Positions 50,908 to 59,051 are shown, counted from the stretch's first letter. The stretch: DNA of 64,000 bases from Dehalococcoidia bacterium (GCA_022824925.1 JAJDYW010000024.1:1-64000); one strand, 5' to 3'. Notes: generated from the letters alone by a model not told the origin. Numbers and translations are program-made.

Positions 50908-52677
50908 TTACTCGGGCAAGACGATGCGCAGGCCGAGCTCGTCGAGCTGCTCCTGGCCGACGGGCTGGGGTGACCCCATGAGCGGGTCGCTTCCCGAGGA
51001 GGCCTTGGGAAAGGCAATCACGTCGCGGATGTTGGGCGTGCCCACGAGCTCCATGAGGACGCGGTCGATGCCGGCGGCGATGCCGCCCATGGGCGGCGCG
51101 CCGTACTCGAGGGCATCGAGGAGCACGCCGAAGCGGTCCTGCATGTCCTCGTCGGTGTAGTTCATCAGGCGCAGGACCTGCTCCTGCTCGGGGCGGCGGT
51201 GGATGCGGACGGAGCCGCCCGCGATCTCGGTCCCGTTCAGGGTGAGGTCGTACTGCTTCGAGCGGACGGCGCCGGGGTCTGTCGCGAGCAGGTGTTCGTC
51301 CTCCTCGACGAAGCCGCAGAAGGGGTTGTGGGTCGCGTCCCAGCGCTCTTCCTCGGGCTGCCACTCGAGCAGGGGGAAGCCGGTGACCCAGGCGAAGGAG
51401 AGGACGTCGCGGTCGATCAGGTCGAGGCGCTTCGCCAGCTCCTCGCGCACGAGCGCCAGGGAGGCGGAAACGACGGCGGGCTCGTCGGCGCAAAGGAAGA
51501 GCATGTCGCCGTCCTCGGCGCCGGTGAGCGTCCGCAGTCCCGACACTTCGTCCTCCGAGAGGAAGCGAGCGATGGGGGAACGCAGATCGTCGCCGGCGAG
51601 GAAGCCGATGTTGGCGAGGCCCCTGGCGCCGCCGCCGCGGGCCACCTCGACGAGCGAGTCGATGGCACGGCGGGCCATCTCGGCCTGGCCGGGGACGCGC
51701 ACGGCGCGCACCTCGCCGCCGGCGGCGAGCGCGCCCGCGAACACCTGGAACCCGGAGCCGCGGACCGCGTCGCTCACGTCGATGAACTCGAGGCCGAAGC
51801 GCAGGTCGGGGCGATCGATCCCGTAGCGGGCCATGGCGTCGGCGTACTCGATGCGGGGGAAGGGGGTCCGGGCGAGGCGGCGCCCGCCGCCGAATCGGCG
51901 GCCGACCTCGGTGAACAGCTCCTCGACGAGGGAGATGACGTCCTCTTCCTCGACGAAGGCCATCTCGAGGTCGAGCTGGGTGAGCTCGACGATGCGGTTC
52001 GCGCGCGTGTCTTCGTCGCGGTAACAGCGGGCCATCTGGAAGTAGCGCTCGAAGCCGCCGACCATCAGCAGCTCCTTCAGGATCTGGGGCGACTGCGGGA
52101 GCGCGAAGAAGTGGCCCTGCTGGAGGCGGGAGGGCACGAGGAAATCGCGCGCGCCCTCGGGAGTGGACTTGATCAGCGTGGGCGTCTCAATCTCCTGGAA
52201 GCCGCGCTCCGCGAGGAACCGGCGCATGAAGAGGACGACCTCGTGGCGCATGCGGATGACCTCGGCCACGCCGGGGCGGCGGAGGTCGACGTAGCGGTGG
52301 CGGAGGCGGACGAGCTCGTCGACCTCGCTCTCGTCGTTCACGGCGAAGGGCGGCGTGAGGGCCTCGTTCAGCACCTCGACGCGCGTGGGGAGGATCTCGA
52401 CCTCGCCGGTGGCCATGTCGCGGTTGACCGTCTCGGGGGAGCGGCGGCTGACCGTCCCCTCGACGGCGAGCACCCACTCGGAGCGTGCGCGATGGGCGGC
52501 CTCGTGGGCCTGGGCGTTCTCGGGGTCGACGACCACCTGGACGATGCCGTGCGAATCACGGAGGTCGAGGAAGATGAGGCCGCCGTGGTCGCGGCGGCGG
52601 TGGACCCAGCCGGCGAGGCGCACGGTGCGGCCCTCGTCGGCGACGGTGAGGTCACCGGCATAGGCGTCTTTGAGCAT
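50908..52677 (-). CDS. aspS: Aspartyl-tRNA synthetase
   Basis: A 589-aa class II synthetase: OB-fold anticodon domain (AYAGDLTVADEGRTVRLAGWVHRRRDHGGLIFLDLRDSHG), motif 1 ETPTLIKSTPEGARDFLVPSRL, motif 2 FQMARCYRDEDTRANR, the bacterial GAD insert in the middle and motif 3 GAPPMGGIAAGIDRVLMEL. The FPKASSGSDPLMGSPQPVG ending is the bacterial form. Charges tRNA-Asp, whose gene is also in this window. Discriminating or non-discriminating type was not determined. Confidence 0.97.
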   Translation of the reverse strand: MLKDAYAGDLTVADEGRTVRLAGWVHRRRDHGGLIFLDLRDSHGIVQVVVDPENAQAHEAAHRARSEWVLAVEGTVSRRSPETVNRDMATGEVEILPTRVEVLNEALTPPFAVNDESEVDELVRLRHRYVDLRRPGVAEVIRMRHEVVLFMRRFLAERGFQEIETPTLIKSTPEGARDFLVPSRLQQGHFFALPQSPQILKELLMVGGFERYFQMARCYRDEDTRANRIVELTQLDLEMAFVEEEDVISLVEELFTEVGRRFGGGRRLARTPFPRIEYADAMARYGIDRPDLRFGLEFIDVSDAVRGSGFQVFAGALAAGGEVRAVRVPGQAEMARRAIDSLVEVARGGGARGLANIGFLAGDDLRSPIARFLSEDEVSGLRTLTGAEDGDMLFLCADEPAVVSASLALVREELAKRLDLIDRDVLSFAWVTGFPLLEWQPEEERWDATHNPFCGFVEEDEHLLATDPGAVRSKQYDLTLNGTEIAGGSVRIHRRPEQEQVLRLMNYTDEDMQDRFGVLLDALEYGAPPMGGIAAGIDRVLMELVGTPNIRDVIAFPKASSGSDPLMGSPQPVGQEQLDELGLRIVLPE

Positions 52678-52721
52678 GAGGGCAGCCTACCCCGGGGGCT
52701 TTCAACGACCAACGGGAGGGC

Positions 52722-53078
52722 TCAGGGGGAGGCCAGCAGGTCGCCCAGCTCGGCCTCGTAGGCGCCCGCGACGTCGCGCTCGACGCGCTCCTGGAAGCGC
52801 CGGTAGGCGGCCACCAGGGCCTCGGCGTCGGGCGTGAGCGCGGTGCGGCCGCCGCCCGCGCCGCCGACCTCCGACTGCACGAGCGACCGGCCGAGATTCG
52901 CCTCCAGCTCCTTCACCTTGCCCCACGCGCGGCGGTAGCTGAGGCCGAGGGCGGAGGCAGCCTCGGCGAGCGAGCCCGTCTCGGCCACGAGCTCGAGCAG
53001 GCGCACACGGTAGTCCGACATGACGAGCTGGCCGTCGGTCTCGATCCAGAGCTTCTGGCGGGGGGCGCTGGAGGCCAT
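52722..53078 (-). CDS. ModE N-terminal-domain-only regulator
   Basis: A 118-aa winged-helix protein corresponding to the DNA-binding domain of the molybdate regulator ModE: WIETDGQLVMSDYRVRLLELVAETGSLAEAASALGLSYRRAWGKVKELEANLG, then VQSEVGGAGGGRTALTPDAEALVAAYRRFQE, which matches the ModE 'SY..AW....E......L......GG..GGG..LT..G..L' pattern. The molybdate-binding TOBE domains are missing. It sits upstream of a phosphatase and not near modABC. It could sense another ligand or act through partners. Confidence 0.85.
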   Translation of the reverse strand: MASSAPRQKLWIETDGQLVMSDYRVRLLELVAETGSLAEAASALGLSYRRAWGKVKELEANLGRSLVQSEVGGAGGGRTALTPDAEALVAAYRRFQERVERDVAGAYEAELGDLLASP

Positions 53079-53110
53079 CGGGGCGAGCCTAGCACGCCCG
53101 CCGCGGCGCC

Positions 53111-53830
53111 TCAGCCGTTGAGGTCGCTGCGGGCGGTCTGCACGGCGTGGACGTGCGCGAAGTCGTTCACGGAAAGCACGGCCACTCGGTCGCCGTCCAC
53201 GCGCACGGTCGTGATCGAGGTGTGGTGCAGGGGGAAGACCTGGTCGACGGTCGAGGCGAGGGCCTCCGCGAGGTAGTGGTTGATCACGCCGGCATGGCAG
53301 GCGATGGCGACGCGCTTGCCACGGTTGGCTTCGGCGATCGCGGCGATGGCGCCGGTGATCCGCGCCCGGAAGGCGGCCATGTCCTCGGCGTCGGGCCAGG
53401 TGGAGTCGAGGCGCGTGCGGTTCTGCTCGCGCATCAGCTCCACGAAGCGCTCCGTGCCGTAGTGGTCGATGACGCCGAGGTGCTGGGGCGCATGGATGAA
53501 CTGCTCGAGCTCGCGCAGATCCTCGTGGACGACCGGCTCGAGGCCGTGGTGGCGGGCGATCTCCCCGCCGGTCACGCGGGCGCGGCTGAGGGGGCTGCAG
53601 TGGACCGCGTCGATGGCAACACTCGCCAGCCGCTCGCCGACGACGCGGGCCTGCTCGCGGCCGAGGTCCGAGAGGGGCGCATCGACGATTTCGCCGATAG
53701 GCATGTTCGCGGTGAGCGCCTGCTCGCCGTGGCGGATGAGGAGCAGCTCGGTCATGCCTTCGAGCGATTCGGCGAAGGGATTCTCGAGATCGACCCAGCG
53801 CACGCGGCGCGGTTTCGTCGTGTCGGCCAT
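53111..53830 (-). CDS. Histidine phosphatase (phosphoglycerate mutase-like)
   Basis: A 239-aa histidine phosphatase. The phosphate loop LLLIRHGEQALT carries the catalytic RHG, then LSDLGREQARVVGERLASVAIDAVHCSPLSRARVTGGEIARHHGL; the second catalytic His is in VAIACHAGVINHYLAEAL. ATG 53830 lies just left of a divergent promoter space shared with the methyltransferase. Family functions include phosphoglycerate mutase and sugar or cofactor phosphatases; substrate unknown. Confidence 0.9.
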   Translation of the reverse strand: MADTTKPRRVRWVDLENPFAESLEGMTELLLIRHGEQALTANMPIGEIVDAPLSDLGREQARVVGERLASVAIDAVHCSPLSRARVTGGEIARHHGLEPVVHEDLRELEQFIHAPQHLGVIDHYGTERFVELMREQNRTRLDSTWPDAEDMAAFRARITGAIAAIAEANRGKRVAIACHAGVINHYLAEALASTVDQVFPLHHTSITTVRVDGDRVAVLSVNDFAHVHAVQTARSDLNG

Positions 53831-53896
53831 CGCCGGAGACTGTAGCGGGCAGGAGGCGAACGGGACAGTGCGGCGCGGGCAGGGGAGAATCGCGGC

Positions 53897-54973
53897 ATGG
53901 CGCTCGACCTGGACCCCGGCCTGGCCGGCGCGGGCAACCCCGCGCTCGTGAAGGCGATCATCGGCGAGATGGACGGGGGGGCGATCTCGTTCGAGCGCTT
54001 CATGGAGCTGGCCCTCTACCACCCCGAGCACGGCTACTACCGCAAGCCGGGCCGCATCGGCACGGGCGGCGACTTCCTCACGAGCCCGGCCATCCACCCG
54101 ATGTTCGGCTGGGCCGTGGGGGCCTGGTGCGAGTGGACGTGGGAGGCGCTGGGGCGGCCGCACCCGTTCACCATCATCGAGCCGGGGGCGGGGGAAGGGG
54201 CGCTCGCGACGGCCCTGCTTGACTGGGCAGAGGGGCGGGGCGGCGAGTTCGCGGAGGCGCTGCGCTACATCGCCATCGAGCCGAACGCGCCCGGGTCGGA
54301 CAGGCGCGTCGAGTGGCGCGAGGACGCACCGGCGCCCGCCGCGGCGGGCGTGGTGCTCTCGAACGAGCTGTTCGACGCCCTGCCCGTGCGCCTCTTCGAG
54401 GTGCAGGAGCGAGGCCCGGTCGAGGTGTACGTGCGCTGGGACGGGGAGGCGTTCGTCGAGGCGCGCGGGCCGGTCGCCACGATCGACGGGGCGCCGGCGG
54501 CGGGGCGCTTCGAGGTGAGCGGTCGCGCGCACGCGACGATGGCGGCCATGTGCGACCTGGTCGAGCGGGGCGCCGTGCTGACCTTCGACTACGGCTACCC
54601 GGTGGAGGAGCTGTGGGCGGACTGGCGCCGGCAGGGCACGCTCCTCTGCTTCTACCGCCACACCGCGCACGAGAGTCCGTACCTGCACGTGGGGGAGCAG
54701 GACCTCACCGCCCACGTCAACCTCTCCGAGCTGGAGCTGGCGATGGAGCTGGCGGGCATGACGGCCTTCGGACCGGCCACGCAGGCGGCCTTCCTGACGG
54801 AGGCCGGACTCGGCGGCCTCGTCGAGGGCGCGCGCGACGACCTGCCCGAGTACTTCACCCGGCGCCGGGCGTTCCAGCAGCTCACCGACGCCGCCGGGCT
54901 GGGGCGCATCCGCGTAGTGGCGGGGACGCGGGGGGTGGAGGGCGTGCCGCCGGGATTCGGGGGGCCGGCGTGA
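53897..54973 (+). CDS. MidA/NDUFAF7-family SAM methyltransferase
   Basis: A 358-aa protein of the DUF185/MidA family: ISFERFMELALYHPEHGYYRKPGRIGTGGDFLTSPAIHPMFGWAVGAW is the signature opening, then IIEPGAGEGALATALLDW (SAM motif), and VVLSNELFDALPVRLFEVQERGPVEVYV. In mitochondria the homologue methylates an arginine of complex I NDUFS2; a role in respiratory complex assembly is likely. GTG-overlap coupling with the peroxiredoxin gene. Confidence 0.9.
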   Translation: MALDLDPGLAGAGNPALVKAIIGEMDGGAISFERFMELALYHPEHGYYRKPGRIGTGGDFLTSPAIHPMFGWAVGAWCEWTWEALGRPHPFTIIEPGAGEGALATALLDWAEGRGGEFAEALRYIAIEPNAPGSDRRVEWREDAPAPAAAGVVLSNELFDALPVRLFEVQERGPVEVYVRWDGEAFVEARGPVATIDGAPAAGRFEVSGRAHATMAAMCDLVERGAVLTFDYGYPVEELWADWRRQGTLLCFYRHTAHESPYLHVGEQDLTAHVNLSELELAMELAGMTAFGPATQAAFLTEAGLGGLVEGARDDLPEYFTRRRAFQQLTDAAGLGRIRVVAGTRGVEGVPPGFGGPA

Positions 54974-55485
54974 GCGCGGAGGAGCGCAAGCCCGCCACGA
55001 GCGCCCCGCCACGTACGACCCCGCTCGCGCCCGGCGACCGCGCACCGGACTTCCGCCTGCCCGCCGTCACGACGGACGGGGAGCAGGTCGAGGTGGCGCT
55101 GGGGGAGGCGCTGGCGGAGGGGGACGTACTGCTCATCTTCTACCAGGACGATGGCATGCCCATCTGCACGAGCGAGCTGAAGGCGTTCGCGCAGGAGCAC
55201 GCGACGCTGCGCGAGGCGGGCGTGCAGGTCTTCGGGATGAACACGAACGGGCTCGGGTCGCACGCGCGCTTCCAGGAGCGGGACCGCTTCCCCTTCCCCC
55301 TGCTCAGCGACTTCTTCGGCGAGGTCGTGCGCGCGTACGGGCTCTGGGACGAGGACGAGCGGAAGTCACGGCGAGCGCTCGTGCTCGTCGGGCGCGACGG
55401 GACCGTGCGCTACGTGGAGCCGCACTTCAATCCGGGGAACCTGGCGGCCTTCGAGGCGTTCTTCGCGGCACTGGGCCTGGCCTGA
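54970..55485 (+). CDS. Peroxiredoxin (Bcp/AhpC-TSA type)
   Basis: A 171-aa thioredoxin-fold peroxidase. PGDRAPDFRLPAVTTDGEQVEV opens it; the peroxidatic site is DVLLIFYQDDGMPICTSELKAFAQEH (P.C motif like Bcp), followed by VQVFGMNTNGLGSHARFQERDRFPFPLLSDF. A resolving Cys is not visible, so it is probably 1-Cys or uses a partner. GTG 54970 overlaps the methyltransferase stop by 4 nt. It may use thioredoxin reduced by the FTR enzyme. Confidence 0.88.
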   Translation: MSAEERKPATSAPPRTTPLAPGDRAPDFRLPAVTTDGEQVEVALGEALAEGDVLLIFYQDDGMPICTSELKAFAQEHATLREAGVQVFGMNTNGLGSHARFQERDRFPFPLLSDFFGEVVRAYGLWDEDERKSRRALVLVGRDGTVRYVEPHFNPGNLAAFEAFFAALGLA

Positions 55486-55558
55486 CTCGACCGTAGCCGC
55501 AGCGGTCGCCTAGGGTGGTCCGCAACCCTCACTCACCGAACCTGGCCCGGAGGCACAC

Positions 55559-56356
55559 GTGACCCGAACCCGGATCCTCATCGGCGGCGGCGTGGCGGCC
55601 GTGGCCGTCATCGCCGTGGTCATCTTCCTCGTCTGGTGGTTCCAGATCCGCGACGACTCGCCTCCAGCCGTCACGCTCGAGGAGGCGGTCTCCACGGTCG
55701 AAGAGGCGACCCCCGACGCGACCGAGCCAGCAGCAGCGACGGCGACTGCCGGCAGCGCCACCGAACACGCGGCGGAAGCGGCCACCGAGGCCGCGAGCGA
55801 GGCCGAGGCGGGACCGGTCACGGTCGACGGCACGTGGGTGCTGGCCGACGGCGACGGCAGCTTCGTCGGCTACCGGGTGGAGGAGGAGCTGGCGACTATC
55901 GGGTACAAAGAGGCGGTCGGGCGCACCTCGACCATCGAGGCGACGATCACGATCGCGGACGGCCGGCTCACCGCCGTCACGGTCGCGGCCGACCTTCGCG
56001 ACCTGGAGAGCGACGACTCGCGGCGGGACCAGGCGCTGCAGTTCCAGGCGCTGGAATCGACCCGCTTCCCGATGGCGACGTTCGAGTTGACCGAAGCGGT
56101 AGCCGTGCCGGAAGGCCTCGCCGAGGGTGAAGCCATCAGCCTGGAGGCGACGGGCACGCTCACGCTGCACGGCGTCACGCAGCCCGTGACCATCCCGCTG
56201 GAGGCGGAGCTGGTGGACGGCGTGCTGGCGGTCGTGGGGTCGCTGCCGATCCTGTTCGCGGACTACGACATCGCCCAGCCGCGAGCACCGATCCTCGTCT
56301 CCATCGAGGACAACGGCGTCATGGAGCTCCAGCTCCTGCTCGTCCCGGGGCCGTAG
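55559..56356 (+). CDS. YceI-family lipid/isoprenoid-binding protein, membrane-anchored
   Basis: A 265-aa protein with an N-terminal membrane helix (residues about 6-28, ILIGGGVAAVAVIAVVIF...), an Ala/Thr/Glu linker and a C-terminal YceI lipocalin-like beta barrel: GTWVLADGDGSFVGYRVEEELATIGYKEAVG, SDDSRRDQALQFQALESTRFPMATFELTEA, GTLTLHGVTQPVTIPLEAEL. YceI binds polyprenyl compounds such as quinone precursors. GTG 55559 starts after GGCCCGGAGG. Unlike classical secreted YceI it is tethered. Confidence 0.88.
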   Translation: MTRTRILIGGGVAAVAVIAVVIFLVWWFQIRDDSPPAVTLEEAVSTVEEATPDATEPAAATATAGSATEHAAEAATEAASEAEAGPVTVDGTWVLADGDGSFVGYRVEEELATIGYKEAVGRTSTIEATITIADGRLTAVTVAADLRDLESDDSRRDQALQFQALESTRFPMATFELTEAVAVPEGLAEGEAISLEATGTLTLHGVTQPVTIPLEAELVDGVLAVVGSLPILFADYDIAQPRAPILVSIEDNGVMELQLLLVPGP

Positions 56357-56405
56357 CCGCGGGCGCTCATTGACGGCGCGTCCGGCGCGTTCCTAGCATG
56401 GGCGC

Positions 56406-56780
56406 ATGGCCGCCTACTCCGAGACCGTCATCGACCACTTCGAGCATCCCCGCAACGCGGGCGAGATGGAATCGCCCGACGGGGAGGCGACGGTGCGAAA
56501 CCCCGTGTGTGGCGACCGCATGCAGGTGATGCTGCGCATCGCCGACGGACGTATCGCGAAGATGCAGTGGCTCACGCGCGGCTGCCCGCCCGCCATCGCG
56601 ACGAGCTCGTGGACGAGCGAGCACGTCGAGGGGTGGACGCTGGAGGAGGCGGAGGCGCTCACACGGGAGCGGATCGCGGAAGGCATCGGCGGTTTGCCGA
56701 AGGACAAGGTCCACTGCAGCGTGCTCGCCGCCGACGCTCTCAGGCGGGCCATCGCCGACTACCGGGAGCGGCCGGCCTGA
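56406..56780 (+). CDS. IscU/NifU-type iron-sulfur cluster scaffold-like protein
   Basis: A 124-aa NifU N-terminal-type protein: YSETVIDHFEHPRNAGEMESPDGEATVRNPVCGDRMQVML, then LTRGCPPAIATSSWTSE and KDKVHCSVLAADALRRAI. The three cluster-holding cysteines are Cys37, the Cys in RGCPPAIA and the Cys in KVHCSVLA, with the Asp of CGD also kept. It would receive sulfur from a cysteine desulfurase, none of which is nearby. Positioned after YceI by 50 nt; isolated scaffold genes are seen in several phyla. Confidence 0.85.
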   Translation: MAAYSETVIDHFEHPRNAGEMESPDGEATVRNPVCGDRMQVMLRIADGRIAKMQWLTRGCPPAIATSSWTSEHVEGWTLEEAEALTRERIAEGIGGLPKDKVHCSVLAADALRRAIADYRERPA

Positions 56781-56853
56781 ACGCCGGCTCGTCTGTGCAT
56801 TTGGTCACAAGCGGTCGTATGATGCGCCCATCGGCACCGGAGGCGCCTTCTCG

Positions 56854-57072
56854 ATGATCGACGGCCTGCTCACCCTCTACAGCCCCACCGCGCTCGGCGT
56901 GATCTTCGTACTCGTGTGGTCGGCCACGGCGATAGTCGTGACCATCCCGGCCTTCGCGACCCGGGGAACGACGCAGCTGGTGTGGCTCGGCGGAGCGGGG
57001 TTCGTCCTGACGGTCCTGGCGGGCGTGCTCATCGCCCTCGCCGTGCTCAACAGCCAGGGCAAGGTCTTCTAA
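56854..57072 (+). CDS. Small two-helix membrane protein, 72 aa
   Basis: A 72-aa hydrophobic protein with two predicted membrane helices: LGVIFVLVWSATAIVVTIPAF (about 14-34) and LVWLGGAGFVLTVLAGVLIALAVL (about 42-65), joined by a short RGTTQ loop. Not recognised. ATG 56854 is preceded by GGAGGC. The flanking 47-bp repeat element begins about 60 nt after its stop. Confidence 0.7.
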   Translation: MIDGLLTLYSPTALGVIFVLVWSATAIVVTIPAFATRGTTQLVWLGGAGFVLTVLAGVLIALAVLNSQGKVF

Positions 57073-57132
57073 AGGTCTTCGAGCAGGCGCCCGGCCAGCC
57101 CTCCCCCCACCCGGCCCGGTGAGAACGTGCGT

Positions 57133-57179
57133 GCGAAAGTGTTCGCTTTCGGCGTTTTGAATTGAACCGAACACTTTCG
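57133..57179. repeat. 47-bp palindromic element, copy 1 (3' side of fic)
   Basis: Perfect 12-bp arms CGAAAGTGTTCG (57134-57145) and CGAACACTTTCG (57168-57179) enclose a 22-bp spacer. The whole element matches copy 2 (58280-58326) at 46 of 47 positions in the same orientation, with one spacer difference. Copy 1 lies just past the fic stop. Confidence 0.9.
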
Positions 57180-57192
57180 TGTCCGGGCCGGG

Positions 57193-58212
57193 TCAGGAGT
57201 CGGCGCCGGCCGAGTCGCGCTGGTACCTGCTGGCAAGGTAGTCGTCGCGCCACCGGATCGTGCTCCGCCACTGCCCATCGGGGCCACGTGTCGCCTGCAG
57301 CCGTCCCCGGTTGGCCGCCGCCCTCAGCGCATTCGCAGAAACCGTCCTGGTGGCCAGAGCGGCCAGAGGAACGAGGCGGGCCGGGCCGGCCACGGCCGGG
57401 ATGACAAACCGGTTGAGGTTGTCCAGGATGGCCCGCGCCAGCAGCTCCCCGAGCGCTCCCGGATCTCCCTGGTCGGCCCGTCGGAGGGCCCGCAGGTATC
57501 GAAGGCGCTGGCGCTTGTAGATGATCACGGGGGGATAGCCCAGGCGAACGAGCAGCAGGTTCAGGACGAGCCGTCCCGCTCGGCCATTGCCGTCGAGGAA
57601 GGGGTGGATCTGCTCGAAGCGGCAGTGAAGCCGGGCGAGCGCCAGCGGAAATTCCGAATCCCCGGCGCGGAGCTCGTTGGCTTCCGTGAGCCAATCGCCC
57701 ATGAGCGCCGGCACGTCGGTCCATGCCGGCGGGACCATGCCACCGGGAAACGGCTGGATGTCGTGCTTCCGGAACGCGCCGGGGCCCTCGTCGGGAGACG
57801 CATCGGGATGTGGGGCGACGTCCCAGACAGGCCCCATGGCGAGCGTATGGACCTGACGCACCTCGGCAAGGGTGAGGACATCGCCGCTAGCCCACTCTGC
57901 GTCTTCGACGCCGTGGTCGTACACCCAGGAGGCGGCGCTGGCGTACCCCTGGACCTCCAGGTACTCGCTGAGCGGCTTCTGCCCAACCGTGCGCCCTTCG
58001 GCCAGCAGGGCTTCCACCTGCCTGAGCACCAGGGTGTTCCCCTCAATGGCGGTCGAGTGATGGGCTTCCTCGAACCAGATGCCCTCCCAGATTGCCGCCG
58101 CTGCGGCCTCAAGGCGGTTGGGAAGCCCGCCCATGCGCGTGCGGAACTCCTCCATCTGGGTGTGGAGTCGCTCAAAGACCGCCTTGCGAGAGGGGCGACC
58201 GGGCCCGGGCAT
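57193..58212 (-). CDS. Fic family AMP-transferase (AMPylator) protein
   Basis: A 339-aa Fic protein of the class with an N-terminal inhibitory helix. The inhibition motif is STAIEG at residues 53-58 (S/T-xxx-E-G/N), whose Glu blocks the ATP gamma-phosphate. The Fic motif HPFLDGNGR is at 203-211, followed by AGR, so the catalytic His is present. N-terminal N-domain residues NRLEAAAAAIWEG resemble the Fic_N region; the C-terminal part (TVSANALRAAANRGRLQATRGPDGQWRSTIRWRDDYLASRY) resembles a wHTH. It would AMPylate a cellular protein. The gene is bracketed by repeat elements. Confidence 0.93.
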   Translation of the reverse strand: MPGPGRPSRKAVFERLHTQMEEFRTRMGGLPNRLEAAAAAIWEGIWFEEAHHSTAIEGNTLVLRQVEALLAEGRTVGQKPLSEYLEVQGYASAASWVYDHGVEDAEWASGDVLTLAEVRQVHTLAMGPVWDVAPHPDASPDEGPGAFRKHDIQPFPGGMVPPAWTDVPALMGDWLTEANELRAGDSEFPLALARLHCRFEQIHPFLDGNGRAGRLVLNLLLVRLGYPPVIIYKRQRLRYLRALRRADQGDPGALGELLARAILDNLNRFVIPAVAGPARLVPLAALATRTVSANALRAAANRGRLQATRGPDGQWRSTIRWRDDYLASRYQRDSAGADS

Positions 58213-58225
58213 GAGCTCTCATCCT

Positions 58226-58270
58226 CAAAGTGTTCGTTTTTCGCACTTCTAATGAAACCATACACTTTGG
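58226..58270. repeat. Degenerate third copy of the palindromic element
   Basis: CAAAGTGTTCG (58226-58236) and CATACACTTTGG (58259-58270) resemble the arms of the 47-bp element (9 of 11 pairs) with a similar overall size. It lies 14 nt upstream of the fic start, in the promoter, and has lost perfect symmetry. Confidence 0.7.
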
Positions 58271-58279
58271 AACGCCTGA

Positions 58280-58326
58280 GCGAAAGTGTTCGCTTTCGGC
58301 GATTTGAATTGAACCGAACACTTTCG
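58280..58326. repeat. 47-bp palindromic element, copy 2 (5' side of fic)
   Basis: Same as copy 1 except one spacer base (GAT for GTT): arms at 58281-58292 and 58315-58326. It is upstream of fic, 10 nt beyond the degenerate copy. Copies 1 and 2 are directly repeated about 1.15 kb apart. Confidence 0.9.
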
Positions 58327-58340
58327 GGGTGGGGCGTGGG

Positions 58341-58514
58341 TTAACGGCGACGACGGGGACGGCCCGTCGGAGGCCGGTAGCGGGGGGTGGTCCCGATTGT
58401 CAGGGTGGAGCGGTCGAGTACGCGGAGACGGTGCGCCCAGGGCCGGGCCACGCTCGCGATGACACTGTCGACGCACGCCAGAACGGCGATCGCGGATCTG
58501 AACAGGAGCTTCAT
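58341..58514 (-). CDS. Possible small basic protein, 57 aa
   Basis: A candidate ORF starting MKLLFRSAIAVLACVDSVIA and ending in Arg/Pro (PPTGRPRRR). The N-terminus looks like a short hydrophobic signal or anchor (residues 8-20), the tail is basic. No homology is apparent and the ribosome site is weak (GGGAGG 13 nt upstream). It lies between the repeat element and the tRNA terminator, and may be non-coding. Confidence 0.28.
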   Translation of the reverse strand: MKLLFRSAIAVLACVDSVIASVARPWAHRLRVLDRSTLTIGTTPRYRPPTGRPRRRR

Positions 58515-58556
58515 GACCGGCGACAGCCTCCCTGGCAGATAGTAGCAGCCATGACA

Positions 58557-58582
58557 AAGCCCCTGCCGGGCGGCAGGGGCTT
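58557..58582 (-). terminator. Terminator of tRNA-Asp
   Basis: AAGCCCCTGCC-GGGC-GGCAGGGGCTT is a perfect 11-bp stem. On the minus strand it follows the tRNA 3' end by about 14 nt and is succeeded by a short T-run (TTTGTC), a standard terminator. Confidence 0.85.
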
Positions 58583-58595
58583 GCGGATGCGGTTC

Positions 58596-58672
58596 TGGCG
58601 ACCCCGATCGGATTTGAACCGACGATCTCCACCTTGACAGGGTGGCGTGTTAGGCCGCTACACCACGGGGCC
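58596..58672 (-). tRNA. tRNA-Asp (GTC)
   Basis: A 77-nt cloverleaf on the minus strand: acceptor stem GGCCCCG (58672-58666) pairs with the CGGGGTC before the discriminator G and encoded CCA (58598-58596); D-arm TGGTGTAGCGGCCTAACA; anticodon loop CTGTCAA gives GUC, aspartate; T-arm GGTTCAAATCC. The strong hairpin downstream terminates it. Confidence 0.97.
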
Positions 58673-58745
58673 GCGGCGCGTCTGATCGTAGCGGCTCGCC
58701 GCGGCACGGCCAACCCGCCGGATTGCGACGAACCGTCCTCCGGCG

Positions 58746-59051
58746 CTAGGCGAGGAGGGGAGCACCGTCCTTCATGATCACCCAGCCGCCACTGTCGCGG
58801 TCCTTGTCGTAAATGACCACGTGGCAGTTGCCGCAGATGGGCCCCGTCACCTCGCGCTCGCCGTTCGAGACGGTGTGCTCGTCGCACACGCCCCCATAGC
58901 GCTCGACGCCATCGAGGTTGCAGAAGAGGCACGTCAGGTGGGGTACGTTCACCTTCGGGCACTCGCTGCAGGTCGAGCCCTCGGAGAAGTCGCAGCCGCC
59001 GGGGCCGCACGGGAACTTCTCCAGGTTCTCAAGCACGTAGTTGCTAGCCAT
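58746..59051 (-). CDS. Cysteine-rich small protein, probable zinc-binding
   Basis: A 101-aa protein with nine cysteines: KFPCGPGGCDFSEGSTCSECPKVNVPHLTCLFCNLDG gives three CxxxxC/CxxC-like pairs, then GGVCDEHTVS and GPICGNCHVV. The paired CxxC spacing suggests two zinc sites (or a Fe-S site). Not recognised. It is downstream of the ThuA-like gene with a 15-nt gap and thus part of a two-gene operon. Function may be in protein or nucleic-acid binding. Confidence 0.65.
   Translation of the reverse strand: MASNYVLENLEKFPCGPGGCDFSEGSTCSECPKVNVPHLTCLFCNLDGVERYGGVCDEHTVSNGEREVTGPICGNCHVVIYDKDRDSGGWVIMKDGAPLLA

Noticed and set aside
57133..58326. CRISPR-like interpretation of the fic-flanking repeats
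   Set aside because: Only two good copies more than 1 kb apart with no regular short spacers and no cas genes.
57133..58326. LexA-box interpretation of the fic-flanking palindromes
   Set aside because: Arms are CGAAAGTGTTCG and CGAACACTTTCG; they lack GAAC-N4-GTTC, so they do not fit the SOS consensus found at 61614.
58329..58637. Plus-strand ORF ending RPRSDLNRRSPP
   Set aside because: Its C-terminal part is the tRNA-Asp gene read on the opposite strand, a familiar false gene.
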